A stretch of 64,000 bases of DNA from Lunularia cruciata (lineage: Eukaryota > Streptophyta > Marchantiopsida > Lunulariales > Lunulariaceae): NCBI GenBank assembly GCA_948567375.1, contig OX419757.1, positions 14,632,001 to 14,696,000 of the forward strand, in the 5' to 3' direction. Below, in pieces: positions 61,761 to 64,000 of this stretch. Position 1 is the stretch's first letter, and each line of letters starts with the position of its first letter. Made by a program: the position numbers and the translations under genes. A model generated the notes under the pieces. It did not search any database, was not told the DNA's origin, and worked only from the letters and a program-made list of their open reading frames with translations.

Positions 61761-61896
61761 CTCCAATATTGTCGCAGTTCTTTCGGAACTTGTTAGTGAC
61801 AGATGGCTAGATAAAGGAAATGTCTGAACTCCAATATTGTCGTGGTTCCCTCTGAACTTGCTGGTGGCAGATGTCTGGATAAATGAAGTGCCTCAG
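61761..61896 (-). repeat. 68-bp tandem duplication in the QTRT1 3' UTR
   Basis: CTCCAATATTGTCG starts copies at 61761 and 61829. The copies differ at roughly a fifth of positions. The array ends three bases before the stop codon of the minus-strand QTRT1 gene, so it forms the first part of its 3' UTR. Confidence 0.85.
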
Positions 61897-61898
61897 TG

Positions 61899-64000
61899 TT
61901 ATTTCAGGCACATCGAGATGTCGATCTCGGCAACCTCCATGGCATTGCGGACCCACTGGGGTACATCACCTTTCGGAAACTGAGACAAACACAAGAAGGA
62001 TTGAGCATGGTTCAAGAATTGGATACGACACGCGCACTAACGACTTATGAAGGATGGAAGTAAAGCAAATAATAGTTAGCATGAGAAGGCATAACACACC
62101 TGTTTCTGTAGAAAATCTTGCACAAAGCTGGAAAAGATCCATGGCACAGGGAAAACTTCAGAATGCAGGATACAAGCAAGGAATAAGGCAATGGACTATA
62201 TTTAAGTCTTTAGTACAACCCATTCACAGAAAAGGGCATCAAGGCACTTGAGTTTCCATTCCCTGTCTCCTATGAGGATGGAGGTTTTTACCTAGGAAAA
62301 CGGCCTTCGAGAATTGATGTATGCAGATCTTGACTCAACTGCAGGCGCTCAGGAAACAAAAAGCTAAAATCAAGAACGTGGATTGAGTGATTGGAAACTA
62401 ACTTTGCATGTCCAGTAGTACAATAGTAAAATAATGAAGAGAGACGTTACAAGGTTATACGATCACGACGAATGAAGCAAAGCACGGACGTTCTGCCCGT
62501 TTTAAGTGCTGTGCAGCTATAGTAGCTCAAAAGGTTGAGCTTGAGCGACATTTCCCTTTGTTCAGGCAAAGGAACTATGGTACAAACAATTCTACAACCT
62601 AAAGGACCACTGCTGTAGCATACACCAGGAATATGCAGTAGCAACATCACTGCCTACCATTCCTTATGAAGAAAAGTGTCAGTATCTGTTCAGGAAGTAT
62701 GAGAGGCTAACAGAAGATTAGTTAATTTACCTTCATCATGTACGCTATGTTATGATATGAAACCAGTTGGGAACCAAGGGCCTCTTTCGTCACGATCGTA
62801 TGGAGATATGATCGTGTATATTGTTTGCACACCTGCACCAAATCGGCCTTTTCTCAATTAACTCTGCCTAATTTGAAATGGTACTTTGTCGAATGCAGAT
62901 GTTTAATCATACTGATCAAATACTCACGCAGGTAGAACTCATCGTGGTTGCATGAGCCAGACCATAAGATGATATATTCCAGCCTTTAAAGCTTACGTTT
63001 ACCAAATGAGTTGATATTCGTTCAGAGATGCACAAGTATACTTGTCAATATGACTCTTGTTCTCATAAAGTGATTCATACTCGGCAGAGGAAAAGGAACG
63101 CTGGGCAACTTACCATGCAGGAGCAAGATGAGTCCAGAGGTCGATTGTCTGTTGCCATGCTGGCATTTTTTAGTTTCAAAACCCCCTTCACATTGTAGAA
63201 GTAAAAGACGACGACGCATCAGTGTGTTGTTCGGGGCAAATAGAAAGGGGAGGTATAGCTCGAACTGATAACTACAGAAACAAGCCTTACTCTGAAACCT
63301 GTGAGGTCATTATGAACCAGAGCCCCGCAATAAAGCCCAATTAACATAGCTAGCATTTGCATTTAAAACACCTCACTGAGCGTACTGTACGTTTGTGTGT
63401 CAGTGGCAAGTCATCTCTCCGGTAGATATCCTACCTCAGGGATGAGTGCTGAGCCAAAACGAGCAGTTCGAGTTGGATAAACGCAGTCGTACATATCTGC
63501 ACCCAGAGCACTGCATACAACAATATCTAGAGGGAATCCCACACCCTGATTCATTCAAAAGTGTAGACAGATATTTTAGGATCTGGACCTGGACCTGCAT
63601 ACATGGTACTGTTTTGATAGTCAAACATGACAACTTTCTCTATAAACCTCACGCAAGATAATTTTCCAATCATCAAGTGATGGTATTACTACCATCAACA
63701 AGATGATAAGCTCGATGGAGCTGACGTATATACAAATCAGAAGTTGTAAGCAAGGCGGCATAAGATTCATCGCAAGCCCCATAAAGCTTCTCATTACGAA
63801 GACATACACTGCATACTTGAGTGCGGTAAGAAATGGAGTATATGAATCGGCTCTAAAAACGTTAGGCACGACACATTGACGTACCATGACATATCGTGGC
63901 TTGTCATCTGGAAGGCCTTCAGTGCATTGTGCAACTATCCTCCAAAACGAATCTTTATCTTCTCCTCCAGAAAGACCACCGATTGCATATCTGTGACAAC
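61899..64000 (-). CDS. QTRT1: Queuine tRNA-ribosyltransferase catalytic subunit, 3' part
   Basis: The enzyme swaps guanine 34 for queuine in tRNAs with GUN anticodons; in eukaryotes it pairs with QTRT2. Seven minus-strand exons, all GT-AG and in frame, are 64000-63885 (cut by the window), 63545-63435, 63185-63114, 62832-62731, 62338-62292, 62127-62100 and 61979-61899, giving 184 residues. Family motifs are [17 protein letters not shown] (the eukaryotic form of the base-pocket loop), [20 protein letters not shown], and [17 protein letters not shown], which holds the catalytic Asp region. The zinc site is CSCMVC with a later His in [11 protein letters not shown]. The C-terminus is [17 protein letters not shown] then [20 protein letters not shown], stop at 61899. 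No key residue is missing in the part seen. The start lies beyond the window. Confidence 0.95.

Overview
The window is nuclear DNA of a land plant. The signs are spliced genes with short GT-AG introns, a plant-type telomere motif (AAACCCT), plant chromovirus (Ty3/gypsy) and Ty1/copia retrotransposons primed by initiator-Met tRNA, PIF/Harbinger relics, and a reverse-transcriptase family I associate from memory with algae and non-seed plants. I cannot name the species; a bryophyte, lycophyte or fern is plausible but unproven.

Layout. (1) 1-8700 is AT-rich and decayed: a 99-bp duplication, a minus-strand relic coding for a coiled-coil repeat protein (about 2500-4470), diverged tandem repeats, and a PIF/Harbinger transposase relic with a visible DDE triad (6748-7720, minus). 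(2) 8700-24600 is a gene island holding one large plus-strand gene, a ZFC3H1-type putative zinc-finger protein (10122-21964), read as eight coding segments. (3) 24600-26500 has no gene, a short telomere-like motif and a tRNA-derived SINE candidate. (4) 26500-35400 holds a decayed non-LTR-type RT element (C2H2 finger, RT, C-terminal zinc/nuclease-like region), split at 27226 by a 5.67-kb gypsy chromovirus that keeps both LTRs and a perfect 5-bp target duplication. (5) 35294-35711 is a compound tandem repeat, followed by a minus-strand copia relic (about 35900-41320). (6) 41300-46270 has no recognisable gene. (7) 46273-51888 is a second, minus-strand copy of the same chromovirus family. (8) 51889-54900 has a second Harbinger relic and a foldback, MITE-like element. 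(9) 54900-64000 is the second gene island: a short minus-strand gene for a small membrane protein (57285-57623) and, at the right edge, the 3' part of a eukaryotic queuine tRNA-ribosyltransferase gene (61899 to beyond 64000, minus), whose seven visible exons join in frame.

Function. The two well-identified genes both act on RNA but have no evident shared pathway: ZFC3H1-type proteins work in nuclear exosome targeting of polyadenylated RNA, and QTRT1 puts queuine into tRNA anticodons. Everything between them is mostly layered mobile-element debris. The most unusual material is the RT element interrupted by the chromovirus, the heat-shock-element-like arrays in the chromovirus LTRs, and a 90-nt frame-preserving intron in the ZFC3H1 gene that reads as a false membrane helix.
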